A stretch of DNA of 61,473 nucleotides, taken from assembly GCA_001179505.1 (NCBI GenBank), contig CDMY01000240.1, positions 45,326-106,798 of the forward strand. The letters are read 5' to 3'. This stretch comes from Vitrella brassicaformis. Taxonomy: Eukaryota; Sar; Vitrellaceae. The translations under genes and the position numbers were made by a program. A model generated the notes under the pieces. It worked only from the letters and a program-made list of their open reading frames with translations. It was not told where the DNA came from and did no database searches. This document shows, one piece after another, positions 45,592 to 55,219 of this stretch (the stretch's first letter is position 1; every line of letters starts with the position of its first letter).

Positions 45592-48500
45592 ATGTCGGCT
45601 CAAAGTGCCTCATCGCCATCAGCTCTCCCTGACCCGCAGGTATAATGGATCCACGAGGCGATACGTCATTGTTCACTCCATCCGTCATCTATGCGCTGTG
45701 CGCTTTGCCGATCAGCATCCACCTGATGGGGGCAGGCCGTCCTATCGCCTCGTGAGCACCACTGGCCGCCAACTGACCACAGAACAACAACCACCGGTAA
45801 CTACCTGCTCTCGCCACACAGCTCACAACGCAACACACAAAGAATGAATGAGCCAATCAACCATGACCTTCTCTGCTGTGCAGGCCCGTTGTCGCCTGTC
45901 CGCGGCGGAGCTGTCGTGTGTGTTTGCCAACTGGCAGCCGTGGGAGCTGACTCGGCTGCGGCCGGCCATCGGGACGTCTCTCTTCCTCCACGCTGCCGCC
46001 AACTACACCCACCTGGTCATCGACTCGACCGCCGAGAGACCGCGCCAGATGTGGGAGCGGATGCCACGGCCCATCGCACACAAGTGGGGGGAGCGGAGTC
46101 TCAACCTGCGGCATGTGGGCCACCGCCATCCCGATCATCGAGAGGAGTGGCTCCTGGAGAAGGTGGTGGCCGTCATAGAAAGCCACGCCGAGGGCAGAGC
46201 GGCATACGAGATGAAGACGGAGGAGGACAAGCGGCGTCAGAGGGGGATGGTGGCAGGTCGTCCTCGTGACTGGGAGCCACAGGGCAGCCTGGAGACGATC
46301 AGCTGGGAGGGAGACGGTCGTGACTACTTTTATTTTGACCACTTGGCCCCTTTCGACTTCGCCCCTCGCTGCGCCCCTTCCCCCGTGCACCTGCCGGCTC
46401 TCAAGTCAATCCGGGGGCTCGTCCCTGCCCACCGCGTTTTGGCTACGAGGGACTGGCGGACATCTGCACTGGAGCATCTGTCTGGCAGCGCCTCCAGAGC
46501 CTCATGGGAATCCACCCGCCATCAGCCGTTGACATACGTCGACGTGCTAGTCCACTTCATCCTTTCAGCCACCCGCCTCAAGGAGCTCTCAGTGGATGAC
46601 ATGTCGGCGGTCAACTTCCAGCAGCTCGTCCAGGCCGCCAAGGCCGCCGCAACGGCAGCCGGGCGACACGAGGGCCGCGAGGGCCCACTCGCGGGTCTCG
46701 AGAGCATCGGCATCGATTTGTTGCAGCAACCGAGCAGCGCAGAGAACACTCTCGAGCTGCTGCAGGTACGAGAGGGAATGGAGAGAGAGAGAGAGAGAGA
46801 GAGCGATGTGCTTCCCTGGGCACAGAGGGAATTCGTCCATTGCCTCCTCTGCATGCTTCAGGCTGCCGTGGATGAGTGTGGGTGCCGTCCGCTGAAGGCC
46901 ATCAGCTTCCGTCTCACCTCTTCGTTCGTCGATGCCATGAGTGTGCAGGCCATGGGCGTGCTCGAGCGCTTCATCAGAGGCTCGCGCCTTGCGGCCCCTG
47001 ACGCAGCCATCACACTCAAGAAGGACAGGGAGCGATACAGCCGCTTCGACCTCTACCTGCTTCGTGCTGATCCCTCCGCCTGCCCCTCCCCCTTTGTCAA
47101 GGACAAGCTGATCGAGATGTCCAAGCTCGCCACAGAGGTCGTCTGGGACCCTCGCTGCAGAGCGGCCATCAGCGACGGCATGAGGGATGTTGCAGGCCAG
47201 CTCGCCTTCGAGCAGGCAACGCGGCTGTACATCATCCCTGACGTGGCGTCGTGTCCTGTCGGACCTGTCTTCCCCCCAAGCCATTTGCCGCCGATGTCAG
47301 GGCCACCCGCAAGCACCTCGGTCCTGGAGGCCTTGTCGGCCAAGGGTTTGCCTGACGAGCTGCGGGTGCAGGGCATTCGGGAGGCAGATGCGATCGCACT
47401 CCTAAGGGCCATTGGCAGGGAGGGCCACCTCAAGCGCCTTCACATGGAGCTGCATGAGGCCGATGGATTCCAGCGGTGGGCCCAGCAAGCGGCCGACCTT
47501 CCACAAGTAGAATCTGCACACATCGCCATCAAGGGTGAGGGGGAGAGACGGGGGAGGCAGAGGGCATGGGTCACCTGTGTGTGTGTGTTGTGCATCCATA
47601 CGCATGCAGGACCTTTCGTCGCCGGCATGGTAGAGTCCCTTGTGCAGCTGCGTGGGCTCGAAGAGCTGGAGCTCCGCGCCATCAAGTGCGGCAACGTGGT
47701 TTGCCCCATCCACGCCAACGGCTTCCACATCTTTCAGGAGGACGACGGTCGGAGTGGAGGCAATGTGACAGTGACGGCCATCAGGGCGTCATCCATCCGG
47801 GGCCAGCTACCCGGCGTGAGTCGTGTGCACGAGCGCGCTGCGACGTGGCTGCTGCTACAGGGCAGCAGGCTCTATGCTGACCGGCCGGTGTTGGCCAAGT
47901 GGCGTCCGGTATCGGTGCCGGGCGCCGTGGCCCGCTTCACCACTCACACACACAAAAAAGACTTCTACTTCGAAGGTGAGTGAGAAAGCGCATGGTTGGG
48001 TAGCCAGCCGCTTCGTCATTTATCGTTTGCTGGTTCAGTGTCTGACCCGTGCAGGTCGCTCGACTTCGCCTATGCGAGCCTCGTGTCCCTGCTCAACCTC
48101 CCACTCAACGAGCTGACCATCAGCTATGACTTCCCCAGCACATCGATTGCAGCCGCCTTCAAGCAGATGGTCGAGTGCCGCTGCCCCTCGAGCATTCTGA
48201 TGGGCTTCTGCATCGAGGCGGAGCCATGGGAGGCTGTGTGGGGGCGAACCACGACAGAGGCGCAGCTATCGCTGACTATGCGCAGGCTCGACCTCGACCT
48301 GCGCAACATCTCAGAGGCGGCGGGGATGGCCGCACTGGTATCGCTGGGCAGCGACAAGAAGCTCAAGGCGGTGCACATGGAGCTGACGGGGGTGGGGCAG
48401 GAGGGACTGCAGTGGGGCCAGAGTGCGGAGCGCCTGCCGGCCGTCGAATACATGATTATCAAACTGGATGGTGGGCCAGTGAAGGGCAGATCACACGGAC

Positions 48501-48903
48501 AGACAGACAGACAGAGAGACACTGTGCCTCTCTCTATCTGCCTCTGTGTGTGTGTGACTCATCAGTGTGTCGTGCCCGCCCGACCGTCACATCTCTGCTG
48601 CAGCTGCGAGGCCTGCGAGAGCTGCACGTGTACGTCCAGCGCAACGAGTGTGTCCAGAGGGCCATGACCTAGCACAACGTCCACAGCAGCACCATCACTC
48701 AGCGGCACGGCAACGGCGACGTCGTGTGGTTTCGCCTCGAGTGGGCCGTGGAGGACGGCATGGTCAAAGTGAAGGCCAAGAGAGCGGCACAAGAGGTATG
48801 TAAGTGTCAGGGAGGAGGGAGGAAGGGAGGGAGAGAGGGAGGAATGGCTGTTTATGGGGCTCCGTGTTGTTTGTGGTTGTCTGTCCGTCAGGTTAGCAGC
48901 TGA
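45592..48903 (+). CDS. F-box/LRR-like protein with an in-frame TAG near its end
   Basis: Exons 45592-45639, 45884-46765, 46862-47534, 47610-47975, 48039-48470 and 48566-48672 join in phase and end at a TAG (48670-48672), giving about 835 residues. The N-terminus (LSAAELSCVFANWQPWELTRLRP) looks F-box-like. The rest has irregular leucine-rich segments (LVQLRGLEELELRAIK; LLQLRGLRELHVYVQ) and repeated blocks such as LKRLHMELHEADGFQRWAQQ and LKAVHMELTGVGQEGLQWGQ, so the C-terminal part is an internal duplication. After the TAG, the same frame stays coding-like (HGNGDVVWFRLEWAVEDGMV) to a GTATGT donor at 48796, and a tiny last exon at 48892-48903 could end it with TGA. This is a nonsense mutation, an assembly error or readthrough. 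Confidence 0.62.
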
Positions 48904-49353
48904 CGCGGATGGATGGACGGATAATCTCGCCGCAGCAAGTATCGGGAGACAGACCGGCCGACCGAGCGACTGGTTTTTCGTTCTGCCTGTTCATATCGGT
49001 GATGCACATAGCTTGTCGATGGATACCGGACTGACTGATTAACGTATGAGGAGACTTTTCGTATTCTAATGAGGGGGAAATGTGATGACATATTCAGGCA
49101 CAATTGACAGAGCCCATCGCAGTACCAACACGTAGACAACACGCTTCGCTTCACCCACTCAGAGGGAGTGGGCATGAGTCAATCGACCTCATCCTTATCA
49201 GCGAAGCCCCCACGCATTTAGTCACAGTGTGCGGTGGACACAAAACCCATCCAAATGCATCCAGCCACCTTCCAGACTGCTTGTCAGGTGGACAGACAGA
49301 CCCTCTTCACCCATTGGATGAACCAGCTACACCAAATCGCCAGCCACCGTACC
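48904..49353. other. Intergenic between convergent genes
   Basis: No gene is seen. The 3' flank core found next to B1, A2 and A4 is absent here. Confidence 0.4.
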
Positions 49354-50430
49354 TCATCCCACCACCGTCCCCCTGTCGATGACGTCACTCTCGAGACCGA
49401 ATGGCCGCAGCAGACGGCGGGCGGCACCGACCGACACAGGGTAGCGCTGGGCGGGCGGATTAGACCCATCAGCCACAGGTGCCTCGGTCGTGTACAGCTC
49501 GACGCGGCCATCTCCCACCCGCAGATGGGCAGCGACGGTCTCGCCGGGCCGGAAGCCGCTTACGACCACATGACGACGCCCTTCGCCCCCACCGCTGCGA
49601 TGGTCGACAGCGATGCCCTGGTCTTCTGTTATGCCCTCAGTCCTCAGCAGACAGCGATAGCGATTAGCACGGCCGATGCGTGCCGACAGCACCATCCTGC
49701 GGCCTACTCCGGCTTCACGGTCCCACCAGCGGATCAGCATGTGGTCCAGGAATGCCGAGAATGAGGGGTAGAGATTGCCGCTCCAGCGGATGGCGGGGTC
49801 AGTCCGCTTGTAGCTCTCAGCATAGCGATGGCCGCCCGGCAGTTCACCGAAGGGCACCACACGAAACGTCACAGAATTGCCGATGCGATAGTCCCCGTTG
49901 TCATCGGCTTGCTGCAGCGCCAGGCTGGTCCCTCTGTATGTGAGCAGGTGGCCGAAGGTCTTGTAGGTGGCCATGGACAGTGGGAGCTGGTAGAAGGCCG
50001 TTGCTGTGGGCAGCGCGTCGGCCGACAGACGGAGAGGCAGGGCCGCATTGAGAGGGGTCAGTCGGTAGATGAAGGCCAGCCGAAGGAACCGCCCCATAGC
50101 CCGCCACTCCTCGCCACTGCCCCGCTCTATCATATAGACGAACTTCAAGCCGGCCTCCAGATCATCGCCAATGTCAAAGTCCAACACGTCCGCCAGGCCG
50201 AGACGACTGATGTGCTCATCCACGCGGCGGCTGGCGTGCCCAAGCATGACGTCCTCATCATCGAGGTCGCTGTCGTTGATCTGCGAGCGGAGAGCGGCTC
50301 GTCTGTTGGGGTCAGATGACATTGCCATTTCGGCCGCCTTGCTGACGGCGATATCAAGAAGGTCGGCGGGCTGGAAAAGGGCAGGGCTGGGGGGACGATA
50401 TGAGGGCGCGGCACCGGTGGGCTGCATCAT
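49354..50430 (-). CDS. B3: subfamily B protein of unknown function, intact
   Basis: A single exon encodes 358 residues from tandem ATGs at 50430 and 50427 to a TGA. The N-terminus is B-type (MQPTGAAPSYRPPSPALFQPADLLDIAVS) but its helical region differs from B1/B2 (NDSDLDDEDVMLGHASRRVDEH) and is about 20 residues shorter. The shared body is intact: VYMIERGSGEEWRAMGRFLRLAFIYRLTP, FGELPGGHRYAESYKRTDP, WWDREAGVGRRMVL, RTEGITEDQGIAVDH, VVSGFRPGETVA and YTTEAPVAD, ending GTVVG. It is more diverged than B1 and B2 are from each other and remains open, which supports selection on the protein. It is divergent to C1. Confidence 0.72.
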   Translation of the reverse strand: MMQPTGAAPSYRPPSPALFQPADLLDIAVSKAAEMAMSSDPNRRAALRSQINDSDLDDEDVMLGHASRRVDEHISRLGLADVLDFDIGDDLEAGLKFVYMIERGSGEEWRAMGRFLRLAFIYRLTPLNAALPLRLSADALPTATAFYQLPLSMATYKTFGHLLTYRGTSLALQQADDNGDYRIGNSVTFRVVPFGELPGGHRYAESYKRTDPAIRWSGNLYPSFSAFLDHMLIRWWDREAGVGRRMVLSARIGRANRYRCLLRTEGITEDQGIAVDHRSGGGEGRRHVVVSGFRPGETVAAHLRVGDGRVELYTTEAPVADGSNPPAQRYPVSVGAARRLLRPFGLESDVIDRGTVVG

Positions 50431-50890
50431 CGCTGTGCTGAGGTGTCAACCCGACACGAAGGCACAGTGTTTAAAGCTTTTCCAGGCTTTCTCTGCTTCT
50501 CTCTCGCTGCCCTCTTACCTGCAATCAGCGGTCTTGAGCTGAACGAGCGATATATCGGGCAGCGAGCTTGGTTTGCAGATCTCTTCCGTTTTTCTGCAAG
50601 AAACATGGCCGTGGTGTGTTGGCTGTGAGATGCCCAGGGACCCGTTGTGATTCTATCGATCAACCGAGATACTTCCACCATCTCTACTCGTGACGCCGTT
50701 CGGACGCACTGAGGTGAGGGAGGGCACCCAGGAGGGCAGGAGGGCATCAGCAATGACAGCCTGTGTGGTTCCTGTGTGTGTGTGTTGTGACAGATCTGTG
50801 ACTCACAAGGCTGGCAAGAAACAGTAAAGGTGAGGGAAGGAAAAGCGGGGCCAACTTGAAACTATGAGTGGTCTCACTTGTTTCTTGCAG
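50431..50890. promoter_or_regulatory. Shared divergent promoter of B3 and C1
   Basis: The B side keeps the family's upstream blocks and a GTAAGAGG donor near 50517. The middle contains GAGGGCACCCAGGAGGGC and CATCAGCAATGACAGCCTGT, also seen at 5545-5580 and 16545-16590. On the C side, a GTGAGGG at 50829 and TTTCTTGCAG at 50881-50890 mark a likely 5' UTR intron that ends exactly at the C1 ATG. Confidence 0.5.
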
Positions 50891-52136
50891 ATGTCAACTG
50901 CTCGTGACGGCCCTCCCATATCTAGCGTATCGTCATCCGCTGCATCGGCTGCAGCTGCCGATGGTGGGGGCGGCATCGCTGCAGAAGGGCAGGCACAGCT
51001 AGGTCTCTGTGTGTGTGTGTGATTGTGTTGCAGGTGCCAGCAGTGTGTCGTGTGGCAGTCAGCACCACCAGCAGCATCAGTATGGTCGCCTTATCAGTGC
51101 CGCTGATGAGCCTGAAGAGGCGGTGCCCACAGTTGCCGAGTACGTCAGGAGTTACTCACAGCTGGCGGCCCTCATCGACGCCCATCCGACCCAATTCACC
51201 GCCGCCGTCCTGCTGCCCATCCTCACACGACTGCTGCCCGTCGTTGTGGAGGCCATCTTCGGCGGTCTGGTGGAGGTTCCGATGCCTCAGTTGACTCAAG
51301 GTGCGGCCATCATTGTGGCCACCACACGTCGGCTCTTCATCCTCGAGAGAGGCGGCAACTGGGACAGATGGCGGCCAGTGCTGGAGATGCTGTACTTGCT
51401 GCAAGGAAGGAGGCCTGTGGTGCTGAGTGGCGACGACTTCGGTGTGTTCGCCACTCGCGCGGCCTTTGTGAGTGAGACGGAGGCCGTCCGGCAGTGGAAG
51501 ATACTCAGCCGGGGGATCACTGTCACTGATGGAGAACAACAGAGACAGCTGATGTATGGCAACGGCATTCTCCCCCTTAGCTCGATGTCCCACGATCTCC
51601 CAACCCTCCTCACCGCGACCAGTCCCCCTGTATCTGACGCATTCGACCCCGCCGACCCGCCCACTAAACTGCGCGGCTTGACCCACCCCAGCTACACATC
51701 AATGGTGGCCTTCGTCTTAGTCGGCTGGCTGTTCCAACGCGGCCACATCCCTTGCATCAAATCCTGGTGGTCTGACAGTCCTGAGTCTGCTTCATCCCGG
51801 CGTGTGTGGGAGCTGCTGGCAGCCTCTCCCAGTGATGAGACACAGTGGGCGGCGGGGGCGACCGTGTTCGAGAAGCCGCTGATCAGTGGGGGGTGTGATC
51901 GGCTGGTGGTGTTCGGCAGTGAGGTAATGGGCGACGGCCACATGGCACTCATTAAGCTGGTCGATCGGGAGATCCGACGGGACATTTTCATCTACACGAC
52001 CGAGTCGGGCCCCCACGACCACACACGCACCGTCGTGACGAGAGTGCTGGGGGAGCAGGTGTGGGACATGGAGTGGTCGTGGGAGGTTGACGACGGGCGA
52101 GCGACGGCCAATAAGTGCAGATGCACTGTGATGTAA
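50891..52136 (+). CDS. C1: subfamily C protein of unknown function
   Basis: Two exons (50891-51002 and 51034-52136) give about 404 residues and a TAA. The 31-base intron is needed, since reading through meets a TGA. The N-terminus is Ser/Ala/Gly-rich. A helical block follows (PTVAEYVRSYSQLAALIDAHPTQF, PILTRLLPVVVEAIFGGLVEV). Then comes a body that aligns loosely with A and B: LERGGNWDRWRPVLEMLYLLQG matches LERGSGEEWRAMGR.-RLAFIYRL, RRPVVLS matches RPLRLS, and FIYTTESGP matches LYTTEAP. YTSMVAFVLVGWL could be a buried or membrane helix. Function unknown. It replaces an A gene in the usual divergent pairing with B. Confidence 0.65.
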
Positions 52137-52699
52137 TCGAGGGGCTTTACCATGTGTGTCGATTGTCCATCCACGACAGGGGGATGCACGTGTGGTGGTG
52201 TGCTTGACGGTTAGCTGAAGGGGAGACAACCAGCCAGACAGCCAGACAAAGGATTTTTGTTCTCTGCCCGTCTGCTTGCTGGGAATGTCCGTCTGGTGAG
52301 CGAGGCATGGCGTGACTGACCTGTGTGTATCTTAATGGAACACCGTGCTTTGGATAAACGAAATGAAAGACAGTGAAAAGGTAAGCTAACACCCTTGATG
52401 GCACCACATTGACGAACCAACGTCGTCCCGCTCGCTTACGTTTGTTTGCCTGAATGTCCCTGTCTGTGCATGTGTGTGGCCAATCGCTTGCGTGTGTGCG
52501 TGCCTTTCGCTCCATATATTGCCAACAGCGACCGCGAAACTCTTATTCATTTGAGAGACTTGCATTGACCGTAATACTCGTTTGTGTGTCCGTGACACTC
52601 ATATGAATATCTTGTTTATCCCATCAAAGCACCCGCCGGCGCGAAACAACACCGGCGGCTCAAGGGAGTGTATGTGTCTCTATGGAGTGCCAGCATCAA
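52137..52699. other. Intergenic, with a short GC-rich hairpin
   Basis: No gene is supported. CCGCCGG (52633-52639) and CCGGCGG (52652-52658) form a perfect 7-bp stem with a 12-base loop. The flank after C1 (TGACGGTTAGC, GACAGCCAGACAAAGG, TTTTTGTTCTCTGCCCGTC) resembles that after C2 at 56470-56555. Confidence 0.4.
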
Positions 52700-53210
52700 T
52701 AAGAACTTCACCAAAAGATAACAGATGAGCCACATTGACGAGTCACCCTCCCTGCCTCCCGCGCTACCCCTCCCAACCCTCATGTCTGTCTGTCTGTCTG
52801 TCTGTTTGTGTGTATAGGCCAGTTGCGCGGGGTCCCACACGCACATACAGGGGTCCTCTACATTGAACCGCCGCCTTCTCTGTAATGAGATCGATAAAAA
52901 CTGTCGCGTCCATCGAAGAGCCAAAATTATCGTTCTGCCACTCTCTGGCCAATGCAATCGGCAGTTGTGCATTCATGTGCACTAAGGCCGACAAGCCGTA
53001 CACGGCGAGCTCTTGCAGACAGTCTCACAAACACTCTCTCCTCTCCTTCGACAAAGAAGGCCGCCAACGGCCACACACACACACACACACACACAAACAC
53101 GGCACGAGCCCACGGCAGGTCGTATGACAAATGACCGCCATAACGGCAGCGCACAGAGGAAAAAGGCGACGAGAAGGAACGTCCCCTCGTCGCCGCACGG
53201 GCGATACATG
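52700..53210 (-). CDS. Possible short two- or three-exon gene, doubtful
   Basis: On the minus strand, an ATG at about 53210 opens a hydrophobic N-terminus (GTFLLVAFFLCALPLWRSF). After a TG-rich intron (from about 53105), a coding-looking stretch follows at about 53011-52850 (VYGLSALVHMNAQLPIALAR, NDNFGSSMDATVFIDLITEK). I could not define the 3' splice site or the stop. It may be a small secreted or membrane protein, or no gene. Confidence 0.28.
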
Positions 53211-53249
53211 TAACAACGGCCAGGAGGGGCCATCAATATGGTACACTCA

Positions 53250-53305
53250 CATCTACACTCACAGCAGACAGACAGACAGACACACAGACAGACAGACAGA
53301 CAGCG
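53250..53305. repeat. CAGA microsatellite
   Basis: A run of CAGACAGACAGACACACAGA units between the doubtful gene and the MORN gene. Similar tracts occur at 7280-7315, 14237-14272, 34447-34470, 48500-48515 and 56490-56517. Confidence 0.85.
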
Positions 53306-53384
53306 CAGAGGCAATCGACATAGAAAAGGAGCTCCGGATTCATGGCCCCCCTCCCTCCCCCCTGTCGCCCTCCCCTTCCCTCCC

Positions 53385-54905
53385 TCACTCTTGTGCAGCT
53401 GGCTCCTGAGAGGGAGGTGCAGCAGCTGCGCAGTCAGCTAGAGGAGCTGCGCCCCCAGCACTGCCCCAGTTCACCGCCGGTGGAGCCAGGAAGGCCGTCA
53501 GTTCCCGCCGCTGCAGCCACTCATGCAGTGTCTGCCGTCGTAAGCCCCCCGGAAGCTTGTTTATGTTGATGCTGGGTAGCGGCTCCCCCTGTCGCCATGG
53601 TATTGGTGTGATGGGATGGTGAGGAGTGCCGTCAGCCTTCTTCCGTCTGGTCAGGGCCCCGCCAGGAAAGAGGTTGCCGTCGTGCGCCTTGCCGCCCATC
53701 CACTCCCCCTCGAACCACACCACAGGGCTGCCAGCTTTCTTGTATGCCTTCCCGCGACCGTGCCTGTAGCCGTCCTTCCATCCGCCGGCATAGATGAGGT
53801 CATCGGACAAGGGATCTCGCAGCTCCCCCTCGCCGTGTGGTTCGCCGTCGCGCGTGAGGCCGCAGTAGTGGCCGCCCGACACCTTCATCCGGCCCACCCT
53901 GGCCTCTCCTCTGTAGGTCCTCTCTCCGTTGGCCCACTCGCCCTCATAGAGCAGCCCGCCAGATGCACAGAGCTGTCGCCCCCAGCCGTGCCGCTTGCCC
54001 CCCCTCCAGCCACCTCTGTACCGGGTGACGGCTCCACATCGCAGCTCTCCCTCTCCATGTGGGTCGCCGTCGACGGTGGGGCCGTGGTATGCCTGGCCCT
54101 CCCATCGCATGCCCGTCGCCTCGCCAAAGCCCCTCTTTTCGCCATCTTTCCAGCCGCCCGTGTAGGTCACCTTGCCGTTAGTGGATTCCGCCCCGCGACC
54201 ATGGCGCCTGCCCTTCTCCCAGCCGCCAGTGTAGCTCAGCTGCCCCTTGGCGTCGAATTCCTCCCCCAGGCCGTGCCGGGTGTTGTCGCTCCACTCGCCG
54301 TCATAGACAAGTGTGCCCTCGCTGAAGTGCTTGCCCCTGCCGTGTCGTGCGCCGCCCTGCCACTGGCCGAAATAGACTGTCATCGCCCCATCCGGTGACA
54401 TCAGCACGCCCGTCCCCTCAGGCTGTCCGTTGGCGCCCGTGCCGCCGAAATATTGACCGTTTTGGTGGATGCTCGTCTGCAGGGTGACGTCGTCATTCTG
54501 CGTCTGCCGCGCACGCATCCTCGTCAGGTCGGCCTGGGCAGCATCGCGTTCGGCCCGTGCAGCGTCGCGCTCAGCCCGGGCAGCATCGCGCTCGCGTCTG
54601 TAATCTGCATTGTGTCAAACGGAGAGGCACACACGACACACACACGAATGTGGCAGTGACAGACCTGGACGTGATGCCTCTCTGTCTGTTGTCGTGTGCG
54701 CACCGTCAAGGACGTTCTCCATCGTCTCGGCACCGATTGTGGTCGAGCGTCTCTGTCTCTGCATGGCTCCTGATGAACTTTCTGCCACAGAGGAGTGAGG
54801 AGTGGCCCCTGGCGAACGCTCAGCGGAGGTGCTCGACGATGACTGGGCGTCAGAGAAGGCCTCACCGTTGGCGGTACCCTGGAGGAACGTGCGGTCTGGC
54901 GGCAT
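53385..54905 (-). CDS. MORN-repeat protein
   Basis: Two exons (54905-54704 and 54604-53385) give about 473 residues and a TGA. The N-terminus is low-complexity Ser/Ala. It is followed by three copies of ERDAARA (a charged coiled coil) and then eight to ten MORN repeats, such as YFGQWQGGARHGRGKHF, YDGEWSDNTRHGLGEEF, YTGGWKDGEKRGFGEA, YRGGWRGGKRHGWGRQL and YAGGWKDGYRHGRGKAY. Two units carry TVDGDPHGEGEL-type variants. MORN proteins in alveolates organise membranes and the daughter-cell scaffold during budding (for example MORN1 in apicomplexans), but this protein is not clearly MORN1. The C-terminal 60 residues are not MORN and contain LHEWLQRRELTAFLAP. Confidence 0.82.
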
Positions 54906-55219
54906 GATGGTGGCTGGGCGCGGCGGCCCGACACACGACGACGAGCGAAGAAGGGCGGCTCGGTCAGCAAAGATCAGTGCTTGCCACCAATACAACAGGC
55001 GCACAGCTGACTGTGAGGTACTCGCAAGACATCACGGCACGGGGGGGAGAACGAATCCAAGGGCGAGGGATCTGCGAGCTTGGAATTCGAGTTACACGGG
55101 CACGTGCCCTCCTCTGTTGTCTGAGCTCCGCGCAGGACATAATGACAGTGTGTGTGGCTTCTCGGTGCGCCTGTGGCAGATCTTCCACTCACAGGTGAGA
55201 TGGACCAATCCCCGAGCCG
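54906..55219. other. Divergent region between the MORN gene and C2
   Basis: About 310 bases. No motif was recognised apart from ATGGACCAATCCCCGAGCC near the C2 start. Confidence 0.35.

Noticed and set aside
52633-52658. A histone-type 3' stem-loop
   Set aside because: The stem is CCGCCGG/CCGGCGG with a 12-base loop; the histone element has a 6-bp stem and a 4-base loop of different sequence, and no histone gene is nearby.
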